Below are positions 17,109 to 24,768 of a DNA stretch of 64,000 nt, piece by piece; the first letter of the stretch is position 1; the number at the start of each line of letters is the position of its first letter. Under the pieces are notes generated by a model. It was not told the origin of the DNA. It did not search any database and saw only the letters and a program-made list of their open reading frames with translations. The stretch lies in the NCBI GenBank assembly GCA_963702235.1, contig CAVPBZ010000021.1:216230-280229 (forward strand). The letters run 5' to 3'. The DNA comes from PALSA-505 sp963702235. GTDB taxonomy: Bacteria; Actinomycetota; Actinomycetes; Streptosporangiales; Streptosporangiaceae. Position numbers and translations under genes: made by a program.

Positions 17109-17502
17109 GTCTGATCAGCCACCGGCCCTGCGCTCCTGGCATGCCGTCGTCGAATCGCGGGACCTGACCCTCCTGGACGACCTGCTGGCCGACGACGTGG
17201 TATTCCGGTCACCAGCCGTATTCGCGCCGCAGGAGGGCAAGGCGCTTGCGGCGCAACACCTGCAGAGCGCGCTCGTCGTGCTGGGTCCTTCCCTGCGCTA
17301 CGTCAGCCAGTGGCATGACCCCGGCAGCGCGGTGCTGGAGTTCGAGGCCCAGCTCGAGGGTGTCTATATCCAGGGCGTGGACATGCTGCGGTGGAACAAG
17401 GCGGACCAGCTGGTCAGCTTTACCGTGATGGTCCGGCCGATGCGCGGGCTGCAGAAGCTGATCGAGCGGATGGGACGCCAGCTAGCCGCAGGTCAAGGCT
17501 GA
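17107..17502 (+). CDS. SnoaL/NTF2-like domain protein
   Basis: 131 residues from ATG 17107. The cone-shaped NTF2 fold is suggested by ALRSWHAVVESRDLTLLDDLLADDVVFRSPAV at the start and by LEFEAQLEGVYIQGVDMLRWNKADQLVSFTVMVRP in the second half. The family includes polyketide cyclases, isomerases and many unassigned enzymes. The ATG lies on the palindrome CATG shared with the first ATG of the divergent phosphotransferase, so the two genes leave no room for promoters between those starts. Confidence 0.7.
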   Translation: MSDQPPALRSWHAVVESRDLTLLDDLLADDVVFRSPAVFAPQEGKALAAQHLQSALVVLGPSLRYVSQWHDPGSAVLEFEAQLEGVYIQGVDMLRWNKADQLVSFTVMVRPMRGLQKLIERMGRQLAAGQG

Positions 17503-17587
17503 TCACCCGTACCCAGCGCGGGCCCAGACACCGTGTCCGCGCTTGGGCCCGGGACATGCTGTCGGTGCCCTGCGGCACAATCGGGGC

Positions 17588-18211
17588 ATGGAGAAGCCGA
17601 GGATCGCACCGGCCGAGGAGTGGCAGCACGCCCGCGATGAGCTGCTCAAGGCCGAGAAGGAAGCCACCCGCGCGCTGGACGCCCTGGCCGCGCGGCGCCG
17701 CCGCCTGCCGATGGTCGCGTTCGACGGCGGGTACGCGTTCGAGACGCCCGACGGTAGAAAGACCCTGCTCGACCTCTTCGACGGCAGAGGTCAGCTCGTC
17801 GCCTACCAGTTCATGGACAACGGGCCGGATGACTGCTGCCCGGGCTGCACGGCGTTCACGAACAGCGTCACCGGCCTGGGCAGGCTGGCCGAGTCCGGGG
17901 TCAGCTGGGTGACCGTGTCCAACATGCCGCTCGCCCAGATCGAGGCCTACAAGGCGCGGATGGGGTGGACGATGCCGTTCGTGTCCTCTCGCGGCACCTC
18001 GTTCTCCGCCGACTGCGGCGCCGACGGCGGTTTCATGCTGAGCGTGTTCCTGCGCGACGGCGACGACGTCTACCGGACGTATTTCACTACTGCCCGCGGG
18101 GTGGACCGGCTCCTCTTCACCAACAACATCCTCGATCTCACCCCGTACGGCCGGCAGGAGGAGTGGGAGGATTCCCCGCTCGGCTGGCCGCAGCATCCCA
18201 CATACGGATAA
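17588..18211 (+). CDS. DUF899 thioredoxin-like protein
   Basis: 207 residues from ATG 17588. The N-terminal helix AEEWQHARDELLKAEKEATRALDALAARRRRLPMV and the core FMDNGPDDCCPGCTAFTN are diagnostic of DUF899. The latter is a C-C-x-x-C motif at the place where thioredoxins carry CxxC. It closes FTTARGVDRLLFTNNILDLTPYGRQEEWEDSP. A redox or peroxidase-like role is often proposed for this family but not established. Probably monocistronic; the next gene has its own riboswitch. Confidence 0.8.
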   Translation: MEKPRIAPAEEWQHARDELLKAEKEATRALDALAARRRRLPMVAFDGGYAFETPDGRKTLLDLFDGRGQLVAYQFMDNGPDDCCPGCTAFTNSVTGLGRLAESGVSWVTVSNMPLAQIEAYKARMGWTMPFVSSRGTSFSADCGADGGFMLSVFLRDGDDVYRTYFTTARGVDRLLFTNNILDLTPYGRQEEWEDSPLGWPQHPTYG

Positions 18212-18370
18212 CCCGCCCGCCGCACGCGCACCCGCACCCATACCCGCGCCCCGAGCCGGGCGTGCGCGGTGACCCTGGCACCGGACGCACCAGACGTGCC
18301 GGATGCGCTCCCCTCTGCGCGCAGACGGTACAGCGAGCGTCCCGGCCGTCCGCCACTACACTGGGCCTCG

Positions 18371-18440
18371 CGGCGGTGGGACTCGCCGCCCTCAGCTTGC
18401 CGAGGCAACCGCGGCTAACGCCGCCAACGGTCCCTGCCGG
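18371..18440 (+). promoter_or_regulatory. Probable fluoride riboswitch (crcB motif)
   Basis: Directly upstream of crcB. P1 is GGCGG/CCGCC at 18372-18390, enclosing GGGAC (18378-18382), which can pair with GTCCC (18430-18434) as the long-range pseudoknot of the crcB motif. An extra hairpin TTGCC/GGCAA (18397-18408), the stem GCGGC-TAAC-GCCGC, and the tail AACGGTCCCTGCC follow, close to the usual GATGxxxCCTGCC end. Fluoride-bound RNA should favour expression of the exporters below. The call is from pattern and position; no covariance search was possible. Confidence 0.6.
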
Positions 18441-18470
18441 ATGCGTCCGATCAACGCGGTAGGGAGAGTC

Positions 18471-18962
18471 GTGCGAGCTGAGAGCCGTCGTCAGTCACGA
18501 GCCAGCGACCCTGGCATCCCGGCTCAGCCGCGCTGGCGGCAGCCGCCGCTGCGCCGCATCCCCTGGCTGAGGCTGGGCATGATCGCAGCGGGCGGGATAC
18601 TCGGCGCACTGGCCCGCCAGGGCCTGCAGACCGCGTTCCCGCATCCGGTCGGCGGCTTCGACTGGACGATGCTGGGCATCAACGTGGCCGGCTGCGGCCT
18701 GATCGGCGTGCTGATGGTGGCCATCACCGAGGTCCGGCATGCTCATCGGCTGACCGCCTCGTTCCTGGGGGTAGGCGTGCTCGGCGGCTTTACCAGCTTC
18801 TCCACCTACATCATCGACATCCAGAAATCGATCGGCGCGGGCGCGCCGCAGATCGCGCTGGCCTACCTAGCCGCCACCCTCGCCACGGCGCTGCTGGCCG
18901 TCGCGGCCGGGATGACGCTCACCCGGCTGATCGCCCGGCCGCATGGTAGGGACAGATCATGA
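18471..18962 (+). CDS. crcB: Fluoride channel CrcB/Fluc, first subunit
   Basis: 163 residues. GTG 18471 is chosen because AGGGAG stands 7 bases upstream and after the riboswitch; the in-frame ATG 18441 lies inside the RNA. About 35 non-conserved residues precede the channel domain. That domain has four membrane segments: GMIAAGGILGALARQGLQ (G-G-x-x-G-A-x-x-R), LGINVAGCGLIGVLMV (the N of the pore), and FLGVGVLGGFTSFSTYIID (G-G-F-T-S-F-S-T, the fluoride-path phenylalanines). Fluc works as a dual-topology dimer, and two consecutive crcB genes usually give a heterodimer. Overlaps the next gene by ATGA. Confidence 0.92.
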   Translation: MRAESRRQSRASDPGIPAQPRWRQPPLRRIPWLRLGMIAAGGILGALARQGLQTAFPHPVGGFDWTMLGINVAGCGLIGVLMVAITEVRHAHRLTASFLGVGVLGGFTSFSTYIIDIQKSIGAGAPQIALAYLAATLATALLAVAAGMTLTRLIARPHGRDRS

Positions 18963-19321
18963 GACTTGAAGGCCCCGCTGTACGGCTGACCATTTTCATC
19001 GGGGAGAACGACCACTGGCACCACAAGCCGCTCTACACCGAGATCGTGCACCGCGCCCACCAGGCCGGGCTGGCCGGCGCGAGCGTGCTGCGCGGCATCG
19101 AGGGTTACGGCGCCTCCAGCCGCATCCACACCAGCCGCATCCTGTCGCTGTCCGACGACCTGCCGCTGGCGATCATCATCGTCAACGGTGGGGACAAGAT
19201 CCGGGCCTTCCTGCCCCAGATCGACGAGCTTGTCGCAGAGGGCCTGGTCATCATCGACCCGGTCGAAGTCATCCGTTACGCCGGGCGTCCAGGCGGCAGT
19301 GGGCAGGCGGCCCCGCAGTGA
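18959..19321 (+). CDS. DUF190 protein of fluoride operon
   Basis: 120 residues, PII-like ferredoxin fold: VRLTIFIGENDHWHHKPLYTEIVHRAHQAGLAGASVLRGIEGYG, then LPLAIIIVNGGDKIRAFLPQIDELVAEGLVIIDPVEVIRY. DUF190 proteins are regularly encoded between paired crcB genes in actinobacteria and may sense or regulate fluoride export, but the function is not proven. Overlaps both neighbours by 4 bases, so it is fully coupled. Confidence 0.9.
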   Translation: MRLEGPAVRLTIFIGENDHWHHKPLYTEIVHRAHQAGLAGASVLRGIEGYGASSRIHTSRILSLSDDLPLAIIIVNGGDKIRAFLPQIDELVAEGLVIIDPVEVIRYAGRPGGSGQAAPQ

Positions 19322-19680
19322 CTGTGCTGCTGATCGCCCTGGGCGCCGCGGTCGGGGCGCCCGCCCGGTACCTGACCGACCGGGCGGTGGGGAGGCGGCA
19401 TGACTCGGTCTTCCCGTGGGGCACGTTCATCGTCAACGTCACCGGATCGGCCTTGCTAGGCTTCCTGGCGGCCCTGCCGGGACATGGCGCGGCGGCAACG
19501 GTCACCGGAACCGCGTTCTGCGGTGCCTTCACCACCTACTCCACCTTCGGTTACGAGACCGTGCGGCTGGTCGAAGACCGCGCCTACCTGTTCGCCTGCC
19601 TCAACGCCGCCGCCAGCATCATCGCCGCGCTCGGCGCCGCCTACGCCGGCCTGGTGATCGCCCACGCGATTGCGGCATAG
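19318..19680 (+). CDS. crcB: Fluoride channel CrcB/Fluc, second subunit
   Basis: 120 residues from GTG 19318. It has LIALGAAVGAPARYLTDRAV (first helix with conserved G and R), FPWGTFIVNVTGSALLGFLAAL (pore Asn), FCGAFTTYSTFGYETVRL (G-x-x-T-T-Y-S-T-F, central phenylalanine and Na-site region) and a fourth helix. It is the short standard Fluc length and probably pairs with the first subunit. Last gene of the crcB-DUF190-crcB operon; a ~100-base gap follows. Confidence 0.92.
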   Translation: MTVLLIALGAAVGAPARYLTDRAVGRRHDSVFPWGTFIVNVTGSALLGFLAALPGHGAAATVTGTAFCGAFTTYSTFGYETVRLVEDRAYLFACLNAAASIIAALGAAYAGLVIAHAIAA

Positions 19681-19782
19681 CCACCGCCCGGGCCGGCCAG
19701 CCGGGCCGCCAGCCGGGCCGGACGGCAGGGCCGGTAGCCTGTCCGGGCTGGGCCACCTGACCCTTTCCGCGGAGGCTGGCTG

Positions 19783-21499
19783 ATGAATCCGCTGTCCCGC
19801 ATCGCTGCCCGTGCGGCTGACCGCGCGATCGGCCTACCCGGCGCGGCGGTGCCGTATGTGCTGCGACGCGATGTCCCGGTCCGGATGACCGACGGCGTCG
19901 TCCTGCTGGGTGATCATTACCGGCCCGCCGGGAATGACCTGGCAGCTGACCAGCCGCTTCCGGTGGTGCTGATCCGCTCCCCGTATGGCCGGGCGGGCAT
20001 GGCGGCCCTCTTGTTCGCGGCGCCGCTGGCGCGCCGCGGGTTCCAGGTATTCATCCAGAGCACCCGCGGGACGTTCGGCTCGGGCGGTCAGTTCCGCCCG
20101 TTCACCACCGAACGGCAGGATGGCCTGGCCACGGTGGCATGGCTGCGCGATCAGCCGTGGTGTGACGGCCAGGTGTCGATGACCGGCGGCAGCTATCTCG
20201 GACACACGCAGTGGGCCGTTGCCCCCTACGCCGATCCGCCGCTGCGGTCGGTGTCGCTCAACATCACCGCCGCGAAGATGTCCGCCGCTTTCTACGTCCA
20301 CGGCACGCCGGGTCTCCAGAACGCGCTGAACTGGACCGGGCTCATCGGCAGGCAGGAACGGCGGCCTGCGCGGCGTCATCCCGAACCCGCTGCAGATGGC
20401 CAGGATGAAACGAGCGCTGCGGAAGGTCCCGCTGCAGGCCGCCGACGTCGATGTGGCCGGCGCGCCGGTCGCGTTCTGGCGGGACTTCATCGATCACGCC
20501 GCCCCGGCCGACGGCTTCTGGGCGGGCGCCGATCACGACGGCGCCGACCTGACCCGGCTCCCGCCGGTGAGCATGGTGACCGGATGGTGGGACCTGTTCC
20601 TGCCCCGCCAGCTGCGCGACTACGCGGCCATCCGCGCGGCCGGCGGCACGGCGCGGATCACCGTCGGGCCCTGGCTGCACGCCGAGCCAGGCGAGCTGAA
20701 GGCCATCGTCCAGCAGGACGTCGCCTGGCTGGACCACCACCTGCGCGGCGGCCCGCGGCCTGCGGGTGCCCCGGTGAGCGTATTCCAGCAGGAGGCCGGC
20801 CGCTGGCTCGGCTTCGAGGAGTGGCCGCCGCCGTCCGCCGTGAGCACGGCCTACTACCTGCGCGCCGACGGCAGCCTGAGCCGGGACGCCGAGCCTGGCG
20901 ACGCCGCACCCCGCACGTTCGTCTACGACCCTGCCGACCCGACGCCGTCCGCGGGCGGCCCGCTCCTGCAGCCGCCGGGCAAGCAGGTCGACAACGCCGC
21001 GATCGAAGCCCGGCCGGACGTGCTGACCTACACCACCGAGCCGTTTCCCGCCGACCTGGACCTGGTCGGCCCGGTCAGCGCCCGTATCTTCGTGCGCGCC
21101 GGCCGCAAGTACGCCGACCTTTTCGTCCGGATCTGTGATGTTGACGTCAAGGGCGTCTCCCGCAACGTCGTGGACGGCATCCGGCGGCTCTGCCCGCAGA
21201 CCGTGCCCGCGCCCGACGTGCGGGCCGGCGACGACGGGATCATGGAAGTGGACGTAGAGCTGTTCCCGACGGCGTACCGGGTGCCGGCCGGACACCGGAT
21301 CCGGGTGCAGGTCACCGGCGGCGCGTTTCCCCGGTTCGCCCGCAACCTCGGCACGGCGGAGCCGTTCGGCACCGCCACCACAGCGGTGCGGTGCCGGTTC
21401 GAGATCCATCACGACTCCCGGCACCCCGCGCACGTGCTGCTGCCGGTCTTGAATTCTCCCTCTGCGCTAGCGAAAGACACACTCGCCGTGATCACATAA
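19783..21499 (+). pseudogene. CocE/NonD (peptidase S15) hydrolase, frameshifted
   Basis: The N-terminal piece to ~20350 carries the alpha/beta hydrolase core: VRMTDGVVLLGDHYRPAG, VLIRSPYGR, FQVFIQSTRGTFGSGG (oxyanion) and the nucleophile MTGGSYLGHTQW (G-x-S-Y-x-G). The rest (GVIPNPLQMARMKRALRKVPLQ... to a jelly-roll X-Pro-DAP C-terminal domain with EVDVELFPTAYRVPAGHRIRVQVTG) continues in another frame. One extra G near 20354 (CAGGAACGG) accounts for it. The last natural residues appear to be ...AHVLLPVL, after which the frame runs into transposase remnant sequence. If the indel is an error, this is an intact ~570-residue esterase/peptidase of the cocaine-esterase type. Confidence 0.75.
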
Positions 21500-21990
21500 T
21501 CGGGGGACAGGTGCTTCCCGTCCTTGACCGACTGAGTCTCCTTGAGTGCGATCACCGGCCGGATGCTCCGCGACTCGCACGTGTCGTACATCGGCCCGCC
21601 GTAGTAGCCTTGTCCAGCACGCAAACGCCGGGGGCGAAGCCGCGCCGGTCAGCGTATCCAGCAGGGCACCCACTTCCCCCTGCTCGGGCTCGCCGGATGC
21701 TTGACGGTCCAGGCGACCGGCAATTCGGTGGCAGTGTCTACAGCGGCAGTGCAATTTGTAGCCGTAATACGCGCCGCCCTTTCGCGTGGAAATTGACGAC
21801 CGGTGCCCCCATCCAGCAAGGGTCGGCCAGCGAGTAGCAGCGGGCCATTCTTGTTGCCGACGTGCTTGTGGCCATTCGCGAAGGCAGGCATATCCGAACC
21901 GTCAATCGCGAGGTCTGGCGATCCAGGGTTCGCCTCCCGCAGGGTGGCGAGAATAACGGCTCCGATCCAGCCGATCACGCCGGCGCCGGC
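21450..21990 (-). pseudogene. Degenerate DDE transposase remnant
   Basis: Three short frames together echo an IS4/IS5-type DDE transposase: LAIDGSDMPAFANG (first catalytic Asp), CTAAVDTATELPVAWTVK, and then MYDTCESRSIRPVIALKET (second Asp region). At least two frameshifts and an internal deletion separate them, so it is dead. It overlaps the 3' end of the hydrolase gene and probably replaced its last codons. No inverted repeats are recognisable. Confidence 0.65.
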
Positions 21991-22019
21991 GCCGTGCGGC
22001 GCCGGCCCCCGGGCGCTGG

Positions 22020-22603
22020 CTAGCTGCTGAGAACCTTGTTCGGGTCGTACACGACGACCGTGCCCGCGATGAGGTCGTGCAGGGTCCTGCGGTCGGGGCG
22101 GGTGAGCATCAAGATCAACGATACGAGCAGGGTAATCACGGACAAGATGCCCTCAGCCAGCCGTCCGACGATCTCGCGCAGCGCCATCCACCACCAGCCG
22201 GCCACGCGACGGTCGTCGGGCCGCCAGCAGCGCATGCCCAGGACCTGCAGCGCCGGGGTCTGACCGTTACCCCAGACGATCAGGCCCCAGATGAGGTACC
22301 CGATGCCGAGCGTGACGATCGCCAGCGGGATAGCCAGGAAATACGCACCGATCCGCCGGCCCACGCTGGCCAGCTCTGTACCCTGCGCAGGACCAGGCCG
22401 CTCGCCGCGTCGAGATAGGTGCCCGAGGCAGCGAGCCCGGTTCCAGGCTGCTCATAGGCGTAGGCGCCGGGCGGCGGCATGGGCGTATCGTACGGGTCAG
22501 CAGGCGGGGGCTGCTCGTAGGCGTATCCGGCACCCGGCGCTCCCGGCGGCGGGAGGGTTCCCGGCGGCGGCTGCTGAATGTTCGGGTCAGGAGGCTGGGT
22601 CAT
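22020..22603 (-). pseudogene. RDD-family membrane protein, one frameshift
   Basis: The start at 22603 gives a Pro-rich cytoplasmic tail (TQPPDPNIQQPPPGTLPPPG and AYEQP repeats) ending YLDAASGLVL. The RDD domain then continues in another frame: SVGRRIGAYFLAIPLAIVTLGIGYLIWGLIVW, QVLGMRCWR, RRTLHDLIAGTVVVYDP. Restoring one C (CTGCGCAGG to CTGCCGCAGG near 22383) joins them into a ~194-residue protein. RDD proteins are small polytopic membrane proteins, some acting as Na+/H+ antiporters; the role here is unknown. The indel is in a C run, so an assembly error is likely. Confidence 0.7.
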
Positions 22604-22773
22604 GTCATGCCCTGTCTCTCGAGAATTCCGGTGCCTGACGTACTGCCGCAGCCGAGGGGAGATGCGCCAGATCCGGGCTAGGGAACTCGGCCGGTGGCGA
22701 GGTGTCGGGTAATCGTCCCGTACATCGGCTGGTGCCCGCATGCCTCCGCGCCGGATAGCGGGATGATGGGCGG

Positions 22774-23601
22774 ATGCCGAGCACAGGCGACACCTACCTG
22801 CATGGTCACCACGACAGCGTGCTCCGGTCGCACCGGTGGCGGACCGCGGAAAACTCAGCCGGATACCTGCTGCCGCGGTTGCCGGCCGCGGGGCGCTTGC
22901 TCGATATCGGCTGCGGCCCGGGAACGATCACCATCGACCTCGCGGCACGGATTCCCGATGGTGAGGTCATCGGCATCGATGCGGCCGGCGATGTGCTGGA
23001 CAGCGCCCGGCGCGAGGCGGACCGGCAGGGACAGCGCAACGTCCGCTTCGCCACCGGGGACGCCTACCACCTGGACTTCCGCGACGGCGAGTTCGACGTG
23101 GTGCACGCGCACCAGGTGCTCCAGCACCTGTCCGACCCGGTGGCCGCGCTGGCCGAGATGCGGCGAGTGTGCCGTGACGGCGGCCTGATCGCCGCCCGCG
23201 ACGCGGACTACGGCGGGATGCTCTGGTTCCCCGAGGATGCGGAACTGACGCAGTGGCGCGCGCTGTACCAGCAAGTGGCTCGGGCCCTCGGCGGCGAGCC
23301 GGACGCCGGCCGGCGCATGCTGTCCTGGGCCAGGGCGGCCGGTTTCACCGAGGTCGAGGCGTCAGCGAGCTCGTGGTGCTACGCCGCCCCGGCTGACCGG
23401 ACGTGGTGGGGGACGCTCTGGGCCGAACGCCTCACCGAGTCCCCGTTCGGCGACCGGGCCGTGGAGCGCGGCCTGGCCACCCGGCAGGACCTGGAGCGCC
23501 TGGCCGCGGCCTGGCTGCGCTGGTCAGCCTGTGACGACGGGTGGTTCCTCATCCCGCACGGCGAGATTCTGTGCCAGGTTCCGGCCCGCGCCGTCACCTG
23601 A
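22774..23601 (+). CDS. SAM-dependent methyltransferase
   Basis: 275 residues, class I Rossmann methyltransferase of the UbiE/Methyltransf_11 type. Motif I is RLLDIGCGPGTITIDLA (residues ~41-57), the acidic end of beta2 is VIGIDAAGDVL, motif II region is FATGDAYHLDF, and motif III is FDVVHAHQVLQHLSDPVAALAEMRRV. The C-terminal half, with WARAAGFTEVEASASSWCYA, fits small-molecule methyltransferases. The substrate is unknown. Stand-alone gene, convergent with the envelope cassette. Confidence 0.88.
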   Translation: MPSTGDTYLHGHHDSVLRSHRWRTAENSAGYLLPRLPAAGRLLDIGCGPGTITIDLAARIPDGEVIGIDAAGDVLDSARREADRQGQRNVRFATGDAYHLDFRDGEFDVVHAHQVLQHLSDPVAALAEMRRVCRDGGLIAARDADYGGMLWFPEDAELTQWRALYQQVARALGGEPDAGRRMLSWARAAGFTEVEASASSWCYAAPADRTWWGTLWAERLTESPFGDRAVERGLATRQDLERLAAAWLRWSACDDGWFLIPHGEILCQVPARAVT

Positions 23602-23675
23602 CCGGCGCGGTCATCACCTGCAGACCGCCCGCCCGAACGCCCCGGTGTCCTTCAATGCCCTGATCCGCGTCCGGC

Positions 23676-24737
23676 TCAGGGCGCACCAACCCAGCGAATG
23701 GCAAACTGGTCCAGCCGGTAGCGGAATGCGTTCAGCGTCGGCTGAATGAAATTGTTCCTAATCGTCTGGGTGGCTTCAGACTCCGCGGTTCTGATCAGCG
23801 GGCCGGTAACCGAGGTGTCGTGGACAGACTTGTAGAACGCAATCTGCTGGGCCTGCGCATACAGCACTGATTGCGGGAACTGAGGCTGCAGCAAGACGCC
23901 GCAGCCAAATCCCGGATAGGTCCAGCTGTGCTGCGTGTCGATCGGCTTGGACGGGAGATTGTCGATCGTGACGGCGTGCGCCGACTGCGGCAGCTGCGGT
24001 ACCGGCAGCACCATGGTCACCGTCACGTGACCAGGCCGGCCGCCGCCCGGATGGCTGAGGACCTGCAACCGGTAGTGCCCCGAGCTCCGCGTCCACCAGG
24101 CCGGACCCGGATTGAGGTTGACCGTGGCGGAAGCGTGACCGACCGCGTAGAAGGTGCTGGCGTACCAGCACGGGAACGGCCCCAGGCTCTTGGAGACCTT
24201 GTGGGTGAAGTAGAAGTTGAAGTTGGCCTGGCCGAAAGCTGGCCTCGAGATTCCCTCGATCTTCTGCAGCACCCAGGGACCCAGATTGGTATTGGTGGTG
24301 GTGCCCCTGCTGATCGTCTGCCACGGCCAGGCAAACCTGATGGTGGGCAGGTGCACGTTGAACCCCAGGAAGTGCAGAGCAGCCGACAGCGCCAGCAGTA
24401 CCACCGAGGCGATCGCCCGGCGGAATATCCAGCCCGCCGCGACCAGCAGGGCAGTACCCTTGACCCACCGCGGGACGCGGCGCCGGCGTGGCCGGGAATC
24501 GCCCCCGCGGCCAGGACCGCCCGGGCCGGCGCCGCCGGACGCGCGAGTGCGCCAGGGCGGGAGGGCTTCAGGCTGCTGCGGCCAGGCCGCACCGGCGGCA
24601 GGCCGGCCCGGATCCGCGTACCGCGTGGCTGCTTCTTCGCCCGGATGGGCCAGGCCGATCCGGTACCGGACTGCCTGGCGCCGGGTCGGGCTGTTCGCGG
24701 TGAGCATGCCCAGCACGAAGACCAAGAGTCGAATCAC
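23676..24737 (-). CDS. Uncharacterised single-span membrane protein of envelope cassette
   Basis: 353 residues from GTG 24737, chosen for its strong GGAAGGAGG site 6-8 bases upstream. A basic, Pro/Gly-rich N-terminal region is followed by one strong membrane segment (AIASVVLLALSAALHFLGFNV, ~residues 125-145). About 200 extracytoplasmic residues follow with paired Cys (FPCWYAS, GFGCGVLL) and a C-terminal helix (TQTIRNNFIQPTLNAFRYRLDQF). It is not assigned to a known family. It lies 31 bases after the big wall hydrolase and probably forms one operon with it and the 318-residue membrane protein. Confidence 0.6.
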   Translation of the reverse strand: MIRLLVFVLGMLTANSPTRRQAVRYRIGLAHPGEEAATRYADPGRPAAGAAWPQQPEALPPWRTRASGGAGPGGPGRGGDSRPRRRRVPRWVKGTALLVAAGWIFRRAIASVVLLALSAALHFLGFNVHLPTIRFAWPWQTISRGTTTNTNLGPWVLQKIEGISRPAFGQANFNFYFTHKVSKSLGPFPCWYASTFYAVGHASATVNLNPGPAWWTRSSGHYRLQVLSHPGGGRPGHVTVTMVLPVPQLPQSAHAVTIDNLPSKPIDTQHSWTYPGFGCGVLLQPQFPQSVLYAQAQQIAFYKSVHDTSVTGPLIRTAESEATQTIRNNFIQPTLNAFRYRLDQFAIRWVGAP

Positions 24738-24768
24738 GCTGTCCACCTCCTTCCATGCTTGGCGCGGG

